Assembly (NCBI GenBank): GCA_018830415.1
Contig: JAHJSJ010000253.1
Coordinates: forward strand, 1 to 29,717
Origin: Alphaproteobacteria bacterium
GTDB taxonomy: Bacteria > Pseudomonadota > Alphaproteobacteria > Sphingomonadales > Sphingomonadaceae
Length of the DNA: 29,717 nt
Direction of reading: 5' to 3'
Shown: positions 1 through 10,200 of the stretch, one piece after another
How the letters are laid out: each line of letters opens with the position of its first letter
How positions within the stretch are numbered: the first letter of the stretch is position 1
The notes under the pieces: model-generated
Told to the model about the DNA's origin: nothing
The model's database searches: none
What the model saw: only the letters and a program-made list of their open reading frames with translations
Program-made: the position numbers and the translations under genes

Positions 1-147
1 GGGCTGATCGAACTGACCGATGATGACAGGCAAGTGCTGCTGGGCGCGTTCCTCGCCATTGCTGCCAAATTGCAGGGCGAGGAACGCGAACAGGCATTGG
101 CCCTGTGGCGCAGGCGCGGCAAACGCGCCTTTGAACAAACAGAGTAA
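1..147 (+). CDS. C-terminal end of a TraD-like conjugal transfer protein (partial)
   Basis: An open frame enters from the left edge and stops with TAA at 145-147, giving the last 48 residues of a protein. The visible part has the pattern LIELTDDDR, VLLGAFLAIA, then a basic tail ending KRAFEQTE. This resembles the end of the small TraD proteins of Ti-type conjugation systems in Rhizobiales and Sphingomonadales, which usually sit beside a TraA relaxase. The assignment rests on recalled family pattern only. If correct, the sequence to the left belongs to a conjugative or mobilisable element, which fits the integrase at the other end of the accessory region. It could instead be an unrelated small helical protein. 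Confidence 0.5.
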   Translation, partial: GLIELTDDDRQVLLGAFLAIAAKLQGEEREQALALWRRRGKRAFEQTE

Positions 148-193
148 GAACAAAGGTGCAGGCCGAGTCCGGCTTTGCTACACTCATCCGACC

Positions 194-1123
194 ATGCGCA
201 CCGACCTTGATCATCTGCCCCCGCAAAAGCAGCGCGAGCTTGAGCGTGTGGTGCAGCTGATCTTTGAGGAGTTCGACGACGCCTTCGCGCTCGCCAGGCA
301 CGATTGGAAGAAGGCCGGGCGCATTCTCAAGGTGATCCTCTACGGCAGCTATGCGCGCGGCACCTGGGTCGATGAACCGCACACCGCCAAAGGCTACCGC
401 TCCGACTTCGATCTCCTGATGATCGTCAGCGACAAGCGGCTGACCGACAGGGTCAAGTACTGGGCCAAGCTCGATGAGCGGCTGATGCGCGAATATGGCG
501 TGACCGGCACGCTCCAGACCCCCGTCAACTTCATCGTCCACACCCTGCAGGAGGTGAACGACGGGCTTGCCCACGGGCGGTACTTCTTCATGGACGTGAA
601 GGCCGAAGGGATCGCGGTCTATCAGTCCGATGACACTGAGCTGCACACGCCCAAGCCGAAGACGGCGACGCAGGCGCTAGCGATGGCGCAGGAGTACTTC
701 GATGAGTGGTTCCCGCTAGCTATACAGCGTTTTGAGATCTCAAAGCTGGGCCAGGAACGAGGCTTTCTGAAGCCTGCAGCCTTTGATCTGCATCAGACGA
801 CAGAGTTTCTCTACCACTGCGTGCTGCTCGTCTGCACGTTCTATACGCCGCATAATCACAACCTTGCCTTCCTGCGCACGCAGGCGGAGCGCATCGATGC
901 GCGCCTGACCTATGTCTGGCCGCGCGATACCAAGCGCGATCGCGCGCGGTTCGAGAAGCTCAAGGATGCGTACGTCAAGGCGCGATATTCAAAGCACTAC
1001 CGGGTCACCAAGGACGAGCTCGAATGGCTCAACGCGCAAGTCGAAGAGCTCGGCCGCGTCGTGCATGAGGTCTGCTCAGAGCGGATCGAAAAGCTGCGCA
1101 CCGACGCCTCCAAATTTCCCTGA
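194..1123 (+). CDS. MNT-HEPN fusion: nucleotidyltransferase with C-terminal HEPN domain
   Basis: The protein has 309 residues from the ATG at 194; upstream in-frame codons overlap the preceding gene and are unlikely to be used. The N-terminal half is a minimal nucleotidyltransferase of the Pol-beta fold, with the GSYARGT nucleotide-binding turn followed by the acidic SDFD motif. The C-terminal half is a HEPN-like four-helix domain, recognisable by FDLHQTTEFLYH and by KARYSKHYR near the end. MNT-HEPN pairs act as toxin-antitoxin modules, the MNT AMPylating the HEPN RNase; here both are in one chain, as in a known fused family of about 310 aa. I see no clear canonical RxxxxH RNase motif, so RNase activity is doubtful. 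No Shine-Dalgarno is visible; a TACACT hexamer at 179-184 would place transcription start almost at the ATG, suggesting a leaderless message (inference). Confidence 0.8.
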   Translation: MRTDLDHLPPQKQRELERVVQLIFEEFDDAFALARHDWKKAGRILKVILYGSYARGTWVDEPHTAKGYRSDFDLLMIVSDKRLTDRVKYWAKLDERLMREYGVTGTLQTPVNFIVHTLQEVNDGLAHGRYFFMDVKAEGIAVYQSDDTELHTPKPKTATQALAMAQEYFDEWFPLAIQRFEISKLGQERGFLKPAAFDLHQTTEFLYHCVLLVCTFYTPHNHNLAFLRTQAERIDARLTYVWPRDTKRDRARFEKLKDAYVKARYSKHYRVTKDELEWLNAQVEELGRVVHEVCSERIEKLRTDASKFP

Positions 1124-1148
1124 TCAGCACTTTTCAGTAGCATCCACA

Positions 1149-1185
1149 GCCACCGCAAGCCGAAGTCTCTCCGGCTGGCGGTGGC
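1149..1185. terminator. Bidirectional hairpin between convergent genes
   Basis: The left arm GCCACCGC (1149-1156) and AGCCG (1158-1162) pairs with CGGCT (1172-1176) and GCGGTGGC (1178-1185). There is one A/G mismatch and a 9-nt loop. It lies between the stop of the MNT-HEPN gene and the stop of the RTX giant, where a shared terminator is expected. No long T-run follows on either strand, so termination may be weak or Rho-assisted. Confidence 0.55.
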
Positions 1186-1200
1186 AGGCAGGACAATGCT

Positions 1201-4200
1201 CTAAGCATAGAGATAGAAGCTTTCAGGTTCCTGCTGCCGGAGTCGATCAATTTCGCCTGTTCCAATCGCACCGAAACTGCTCAGATCCTGCCGGATCATG
1301 GCAAGCTTTCGGGCGATCTCGACATCTGGGGCTGTGTCGTTTGCGCTTGGATGCGCCAACAATTCTGCAAGATCAACTCTCGGCTGCAGCATATGCGAAG
1401 GCGGCGTGCTCACCTTGACAGAACCACCCGGCGCATCAGGCAAGCCGCCAATCCGTGCAGGGCCGCCCCAGACCATATTTTCCGCAGGATCAAGCCGCGG
1501 ACGTTCGATGGTCGGCTGAACAACTGGCTCCGTTTGGGTCTGCTCCTGAGCGGCGCTGCTTGCGGCGGTTCCGGTCCCGGCAATTTCGACCGGAGAAGAA
1601 TTGTCGGCGAACCCGATAGCGGGCGCGTCCGGGCCCTGAGCGGCATCTAGCGCAATTCCAGCGAACGCAGGAGCGATTGCGACAGGATCGACATCGAGCA
1701 GTTTGACGACCAGTTCCGATCCAAGCTGTTGCTGGAATGGCTGGAACCTCATGAAGTAGGTCGACGCCGGGTCGAACACCCGTTGAAGCGGCATCGGCTG
1801 CCGCTCTAAATTCGCCGTGACGGTAAGCGCAGATTGGCGAAGCGCGGATGCTGTTTTGTCCTCCGCAACAACCCGGTCGAACAGATCCGTGATGCGCTGC
1901 GGGCTCGCAGCGCCGAACATCTCGAAGAGCTCGCCCATCGAACGCTGAAACGCTGCGCGTCCGAAGTTGCCGTCGCGGCGCTGCGCGAGGAAAAGGTCCG
2001 GCCCGAGCAAATCAAATTTGGAGGCAAGACTTGTTGTCGCGGCAGCGCTCGCGGTTGCCGGCCGATAAGCGAGCGACACGTCAGCTGCAGTGCTGGTGGT
2101 GCCGTTGGCCCGTACGAAGGTGGTGGTCGCCGCGATGATATTGCGATCCAGCTTTACGCTGTCTTGGGTCGGCGTCAAAGTGCTGAGCCTGATCGCGACA
2201 ATCCCTGCTTCTTCAAGCGAGAGCAGTTCACCTGCATCGGTCCGACCATTCCCGTTACGATCTTGCCACACGCGCAGCTCGCCGAAGCGAGCGTCGTCGT
2301 TGTTGACCACGCCGTCGCCATTTCCGTCGAGCCGCGTCAGGCCCTGGAGTCCGCTGCGGGCCTCCCTGTCCTCGCTCGCAAGCGAGAGCTCGGCTGCCTC
2401 GGTTATCAAGCCATCATTGTTCCGGTCGATCACGAGGAAACCGTCATCGCGCCCGATCCAGCCGGTATCGTCAGTAGCGCCATCTCCAGCATAGTCGAAG
2501 CTTGCGCGCGATTTCTTGCGGCTGACCAGCTCAATGCCGTCGCCATCCAGATCAAGTACCACCGGTGCGAACATACCGAAGGTGCCGTTACTGAAGGTCA
2601 GGACGGTGTTAGCCTCCAGTTGCCCGGCCAGCGGATCGATGCCCGACCGAGCACGCCGCGGCGTCACAGTAAGAGCGCCCCTGGCAGCACCGATGCGATA
2701 CTTCGAAGCCTGACGGTCAAAATCATAGTGGGTTGCCGCCAACGAAGGCAGATTGGTAGCCGCCGAGAAGTAAGTCAGCGCAGCATCAGCGAATGTTCGG
2801 GTCGAGCCGTTGACCAACGTAAAGATCCCGGTATTCGCGATCGCCACCTCGCCGAATTCGGTGACAGCATCATTGGGCGTACCGGCGAGGTTGATCGACC
2901 GGATGCCAACGTCCGCTAGGCTGGCAATTTCGCCCTCATCAACCGACCCGTCACTATCTGCATCGCGCCACACACCGAAATCGGCAAAGCGCGTGTCGGT
3001 AGCGTCCAGAATGCTATCCCCGTTGCTGTCGAAGGCTCTCAGGCCAGCAAGATCGGTCGCGGCGTTGGGTACGTCGTCGACGAAACTGATCTCATCGACC
3101 CCCGACATTGTGCCGTCACTGTCGCGGTCAAGGAAGAGAAAGGCGTCGCCTGCGCTAATCCAGCTGGTGTCGTCGGCCAGCCCGTCACCATCGAGGTCGA
3201 ACTGCGCATCGCTGTCAGCTGCAGAGACTGTTGCGATGCCGTTGCCGTCGAGATCGAGGATGATAGGCGAGGTAATTCCGACCGTTTGCCCGTCGCCGAA
3301 CTGCAATGTTTCCACACTGATAAGGGTATCCGTTCCCTCGTCTGCGCCGGTTACCGTCACATCGTCACGGATCTGGAACGTCCCTCCGCCCGTGAGCATG
3401 GAATACTCGGTCGACAGTCCGGCATATGTGGCAACATCGGTTCCGGAGCTGCCGTTCAGAGTGTCGTTGCCAAGCCCACCCGTAATCACATCATTGCGAA
3501 TTGTTCCGAGGATAGAATCGTCCCCGTCTGTGGTCTGGTCAGCAAGGTAGGCCGCATCGATCAGCGCGCGGTTCCAGACCGTGCCATCAGCAAACCGGAA
3601 CTCGTTGACGCCGCCTTCGCGTCCGCCGCTCCGTCCGCCGGTCCGCTGCCAGTTCAGCGTTATCGATCCGGGGCTTCCGTCGAAAGTGACGACATAATGC
3701 TCGCCCGAAACAGCAAAGCGAAGGTCCTCGGCTGCTATGCCCGCGCCAAACTCCAGTATGTCGAAGCTGCCGTAGTAGGCCTGCCACTCGGCAATTGTGT
3801 CATCGCCATCGCCCAGGTTGTAGACGTAGGTATCATCGTCATCACTGCCCTCAAGCACATCATTGCCTGCCCCGCCGATGAGCCTGTCATTGTAGAGCCC
3901 GCCCTTAAGCGTATCATTCCCGGCACCGCCTTCGATGACATCGCTACGATTGGTGCCCAAGATCAAGTCGTCGCCGCCTGTAGTTTGGTCAGCCAGATAG
4001 GCCGCGTCGATCTGCGCGCGGTTCCAGACCGTGCCATCAGTAAACCGGAACTCGTTCACGCCGCCTTCGCGTCCACCGCTGCGTCCGCCGGTCCGCTGCC
4101 AGTTGAGTGTAATCGATCCGGGGCTTCCGTCAAAGGTGACGACATAATGCTCGCCCGACACGGCGAAGCGAAGGTCCTCGGCGGCTATGCCTGCACCAAA

Positions 4201-7200
4201 CTCCAAAATATCGAAGCTGCCGTAATAGGCCTGCCACTCGGCAATTGTGTCATCGCCGTCTCCCAGATTGTAGACGTAGGTGTCGTTCTGGTCATTGCCT
4301 TCGAGCAGATCATTGCCTGCCCCGCCGATGAGCCTGTCACTGTAGAGCCCGCCCCTGAGCGTATCATTGCCGGCGCCGCCATCGATGACATCGTTTCGAT
4401 TGGTGCCCAAGATCAGGTCGTCGCCGCCTGTGGTCTGGCTGGCCAGATATGCCGCATCAATCTGCGCGCGGTTCCAGACCGTGCCATCAGTAAACCGGAA
4501 CTCGTTCACGCCGCCTTCGACACCTCCAGCGCGCCCACCAGTCCTTTGCGAATTAAGCGTGATCGAACCAGCGCTGCCATCGAAGGTGACAATGTAGTTC
4601 TCGCCAGACACTGCGAACCGGAGATCATCGGCGACTATACCCGCGCCAAACTGCAGGGTGTCAAAACTGCCGTAATAGGCAACCCACTCGGCAATTGTAT
4701 CATCGCCGTCGCCGAGATTGTAGATGTAAGTATCGTTGCCTTCGCCACCGCGAAGAAGGTCATCTCCAGGTCCACCCGCCAAAATGTCAGACGTCCAGAA
4801 TCCATCGATCGTATCATTGCCATCGGTCGGCTGCAGCACGATCGCCTGCACGTCGCTTTTGCTCAGCACCGTACCATCAGCAAATTCAAAGCGCTCCACG
4901 TCACGCCAAGTGTAGCCGGTACTGCCTTCCCTCGCGAAGCCGTTCTCCACCGTCAGCGTGTCGTTCGTGTCGGCAATACCAATGATCAAGCTGTTTGCGT
5001 TACGCGACCAGATTATGTCTTCAGGCGCGATGTCGGACGCGAACAGAACGCGGTCGTCATCGTCGAGATTGACGTACTGCACACTCTCGCGGACGATATC
5101 GTTGCCAGATCCTCGACCAAACAGATATGTGTCAGACCCGTCTAATCCGCGCAGAATGTCGTTGCCCGCGGCTCCATCGAGCACATCGTTGGTGTGAAAA
5201 CCAAGGACTTCCTCATCAGCTGGTGTTCCAACCGTCAGAACCGCCTGTATCTCTTCCTTAGTCATTATTGAGCCGTCGGCAAACTGAAGTTGCTCGATAT
5301 CGTAGTCGGTACGGCCGATGTAATTATCGAACTGGCGCGCCACGGTGATCGTGTCGGTTGTACCAGCGATTCCGATTGTGAGCGCATCGCCATTACGGGT
5401 GAAGGTCAGGTCCGTTGCCAGAACACCCTGATTCATGACTATCTGATCGAAATTAGCGAGGTTGGCATTCGTAACGGTCTCTTCGATGGTATCCTGACCA
5501 TACCCAATTCCGAAATAGTAGATGTCCGAGCCATCGCCTCCGCGCAGGATATCATTACCAGCGAGCCCATTGAGTTCGTCGCTCTGGAAAGTGCCGACGA
5601 GCACATCGTCCCCGCTGGTACCACCACTCAGGAAATTGGAGACATCGCGCTTTGTCCAGACTGTCCCGTCGGCGAACTCGAAGAACTCAACATCATTCCA
5701 ACTGTACCAGCTTGTGAAGGCAAACTGTCCAGCGACCGTGACAGCGTCCGTGGTTCCGCTGACTGACAGCGTGAGAGCATCGCCTGAACGGCTGAGGATC
5801 ACATCGGAGGGCAGGATGCCAGCGCCGAACTTCAGCCGATCGTCATCGTCCAGATTGGCATACTCGACGTCCTCAAAGATCGTGTCCTGACCATCCCCGA
5901 GATTGAAAAGATAGGTGTCTGATCCATCTGCGCCGTAAAGGCTGTCAGTTCCAGCGCCGCCAATGAGTGTGTCATTGGTGTGGAAGCCACGAACCACATC
6001 ATTACCGCTCGTCCCTGTCGTCAGCTGCGTCTGGATCTCGGCCTTTGTGACCACACTGCCATCGGCGAAGTGGAAGGTCTCCACGTCGTGGTCGGTAAAG
6101 CCGACATAATTATCGAATTGGCCCGCGATGGTCAGCTGATCGGCGGTGCCATTAATCCGGATAATAAGATTGTCGGCGTCACGTTCGAATGTAACGTCGC
6201 TTTGGGTGATCCCGGGCGTGAATTCGACACGATCATCATCATCGAAGTTTTGGTTGTTTACCGTCTCCTCGATCCGGTCTTCCCCCGAACCGATACCAAA
6301 CAAATAGGTATCGCCACTGTCCCCACCGCGCATGATGTCATTTCCGGCGCTCGCCTCGAACCGATCCTCAAGAGCAAAGCCATCAATGGTATCGTCACCT
6401 GTTGTCGTCTGATCCGCAATTGCGCGGGCATTGAGGTCCTGCCAGGTCCAAACCTCGCCATCTGCAAACTCGACGCGTTCAATCCGGCCGTTCGAAATAG
6501 CCCCGAATACGCCCGTATGATAATAATCGTTCTGTCCTTGCAGAAGGACGCTGTCGCCGTTGATGCCAATGTTCAGCTTTAGCGACTGGCCAACGCGCTC
6601 CAGCGAGACGTCGGCGGAAGAGATGCCTTCCCCGAGCCGCAGAATGTCTGGTGCCGTATCGACACTGACAAACCCGGAGCCGAGGATGAATGTATTGTCA
6701 TCATCGACGGTGTCCTGACCATCGCCAGAATTGAAGATGTAAGTGTCGGCATATCCGCCTCCCGAAAGATAGTCGTTCCCGAGCCCGCCAGCCAGGGTAT
6801 CCTCGAACAGGTCTCCCCACAGGCTGTCATCACCCTCGGCACCCGTCGTGACATCGAGCAGCACATCCTGCCAGCTAAGGCGCGTGCCGTTGCCGAACTC
6901 AAACCACTCGATTCGATCAAACCATTGCGACCCAAGCGGCCCGGTCTGAAACCCATCGAACTGGTTGCGGACGGTCAGAGTTTCGCCACTGTCGAGTGTG
7001 ACCGTAAGATCCGGTGCTTCGCTCAGACGTGTGAAGACGACGTCTTCGGGATCGACATCGGGTGCAAAAACGACTGTATCGGCGCCCATTTCGAGCCGGA
7101 GCCCGCCGAGGCCGACATCAACATCGATATAGATGGCCTGCTCGTCGATGGTGTCGTTACCGACGCCGCGACCGAAGGAGTAGGTGTCATTACCGTCGAG

Positions 7201-10200
7201 ACCGACCAGCGTGTCGTTACCGGCGCTGGCCCCAAACGTATCGTCGTCCCCGAACCCGAGTGTGATATCGTCAGCGCCTGTCGTTTCGGCGGCAATCATT
7301 TGCTGCTGGATGTCCTTGTGTGTGTAGACATCTCCAAAGTGGCGGAACGAAAATAGCTCGATCCGCGAGTTCAGCGCAAACTGGCCATTGTAGCCCAGCG
7401 AGGAATAGCTGAACTGCTCTTCGACTGTAATGCTGTCGCCGCTGCTTCCAATCGTGATCACGAGGTCGTCCGGATCACTTCCGCGCGACCAGATCAGGTC
7501 TTCGGGCGCAATGTCATCGCCGAAGATGAGCATGTCCGCTGCCTTCAGCAGCGGATTGCTCTGCTGATCGCGAATGATGTCAGCGCCGTCCCCTGCATCA
7601 AAGACATAGAGATCGGCATCATCGCCACCCATCAGGGTATCATTGCCGGCACGTCCTTGGAATACGTCGGTGTGCATTGTGCCTTCAAGCACGTCGTCAC
7701 CGGCAGTGCCTTCGCCAACAGCGATGGCGATGTCCGGCAGTTCCATCACCGTGCCGTCGGCGAACTGAATTTCCTCAATGCCGCGATTATTGCTAGCAAA
7801 GACGTCGGACGAGAGCGGTACTACGTCGGCGAATTGGCCAAGAACCGTAACGGTGTTTCCGTTTGCTGTAACAGTCAGTATGAGATCATCGCCGACCCGC
7901 GCAGCAGAGACATCTGCACGGTTAAGATCGACAAATCGGATTCGATCACCGGTTTGGACGCCTTCTTCGTCGTCAATGACAACATTGCCAAATCCGCTTT
8001 CCAGCAGATATACATCCTGGCCAGTCCGGCCGCGCGCAATATCTCCGTCGCCAAGGCCGGAAAAGATAGTTCCGCCACTGACATTACTCAAGTTCTCGCC
8101 GCCAGCAGCACCGATCCGAAGATTAGTGATTCCGAGGGCCGGAGCGAGCGCTGCCAGATCCAAATTAGTGCCACTCTCAGCAATGGCAGCCAGAAGCTGC
8201 GCCGCAGCGAAGTCGTCGCGAACGATATTGTTGTCGAAACGGCGCGAACCGTCCTGAACTGCGCGCAGCAGCTCACCCCAAGCCTCCCACTCGCCCAGCG
8301 CCGTCGCAGGATCGCTCGATAGGCCAGCCAAGATCGCGCTGTAGGCTTGCTTGAGCGTGCCAGCGCTACCCATCACAATTAGATCGAGATCCTCGCGATA
8401 AGTCATGTCCGCAAAGGCCGGCAGGCTGGAACTCTGCACAACCAGCCGCAGCGTGAGGCTCTCGAGCGTATAGTCCCAGCTGGCTTCGAGCTCCGCAAGA
8501 CCGGCAGTAGAGACTGCGCCGGTCACCGGGTCACGCGGCGCGATTTCCTGACCACCGAAGGCTTCAAGGAAGGCAAGCTTGCGAGCATCGAAGCCTTCCG
8601 TTCCGATAGGGTCGGCCGACACGCCGTCCACACCGGCCCAGGCGTAGAGAATTTCTTCTGCAGCATGCTTGAGAGCCGCGAGGTCGCTGGTGGCAAGTGC
8701 GTCGAAGGCGGCAACCTGTGCGAGGAGGGACGCATTCTCGCTCATCGCAACATGAAGATCGGCAACGTTACCGAAGCCGCGCAATTTTGGAAGCGCTGAC
8801 GCTTCGACGGACACCGCCGTGTCGGTTATGTAGCGAGTGTCGATATGGCTGATATCGAGAACCACATCGCCGGCCTTGCGCACCGTGCCGTCAGTAAGGG
8901 TGAAGGTGGACTCAAAGGCAACAACATTGCCGCCGATGTTGAGTTCTTCAGCGGGTGCGACTGCTGCGAGGCTGATCGACGAGATGCCCAGATCAGACAG
9001 GCTAACGAGTTCGCCAGCATCTGTCACGCCATCACTATTCAGATCGCGCCAGACACGCAAATCGCCGAACACTGCGTCGAGGCTGTCGATCACCCCGTCA
9101 AGATTAAGATCGTATGTGGCAAGTTCGACAAACCCGCCCTGGGTCTCGTCTCCGAAGAATTCCGTCGCGTCATCAACTACGCCATTCGCATTAGCATCGA
9201 GAACGAGGAAGCCATCGTCCGGGCGCACCCAGCCTGTTTTCTCGGCAAAGCCATCGCCGTCGAATTCGAAGTGGATACCGCTGTTACGCTGAGTTGTCAG
9301 TTCGTAACCATCACCATCCAGATCGAGTACGATCGGGTCCCAGCCGGAAAAGCCTACGCCGAAACCAGCCTTCAGGGCGAGATTGAGGAACTGGGTGAAT
9401 TTTTCCTGGCTCGGCCTCTCGAAGCCCGAACTGGCATCGCCCGCGCGGCTCGCCGAGAAGACAACTACACCGCCGCTAGCCTTTCCGGAATCAAGATCGA
9501 GCTGATAATCTTCAATTTTTGCGACACCGCCAAGACCGTAACCGATATTGATTCCCATGCCGCCGTCTTCGTATGATTGAAAGCTAGCGAACTTCATCGT
9601 TGCCACGTCAACAAAGAATGAAGCCGTCGCCAATATCTCCGAGCCAATGACAGGAAAGGCAGTCATGATGGTTGAAAAAGGAGACCAATAGGCCTTGTTA
9701 CCTTCCATCCACCATTGCTTGGTACCACCAAAAATAGGCAATCCCATCCAAACAGACTCTCCGGAAAGCTCCGCATCGTGGAGGATCGAATTTGCTCCAA
9801 TATGAAACAAATCCGAGCCTTCGCCCCCATAGAGATGCGACTCGGCGCCGCCTCCGATTAGAATATCACTGCCTGCACCGCCGCGGAGAACTCCTCCGTC
9901 CCCGCCGATCAGAATGATCCAGTCGTCGCCATCCCCTCCATCCAACTGCATTACGAGGTCTGTGTTTGCTAACGGGGACTCCGGATTGGTGGGATCAATA
10001 GCTTGACCGGCTCGAATGATTCTGGAGTCACGACCGATTACTACGTCATTACCAGCGTCACCACGAGCAACTGTCGCATCAGCCACATATAATTCATCAT
10101 TTCCGCCACCCGCGTTGATGACAGCATTGTTTTTGCCGAAGAACCATTCGCGCTTATCAGTGCCGTCGACACGGCCAGGCAGCTCAGCTTCAAGCGGATC

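Noticed and set aside
3571..4740. Regular repeats that could suggest a CRISPR-like array
   Set aside because: The period is 450 bp and the repeats are coding units of a calcium-binding protein, with no short repeat-spacer structure or cas genes.
3286..5145. Long plus-strand open frame (about 619 codons) opposite the RTX repeats, and several similar ones at 1834-2919, 7657-8322 and 8845-9576
   Set aside because: They are antisense shadows caused by the codon bias and repeated composition of the RTX gene; they lack ribosome sites and show only mirrored repeats.
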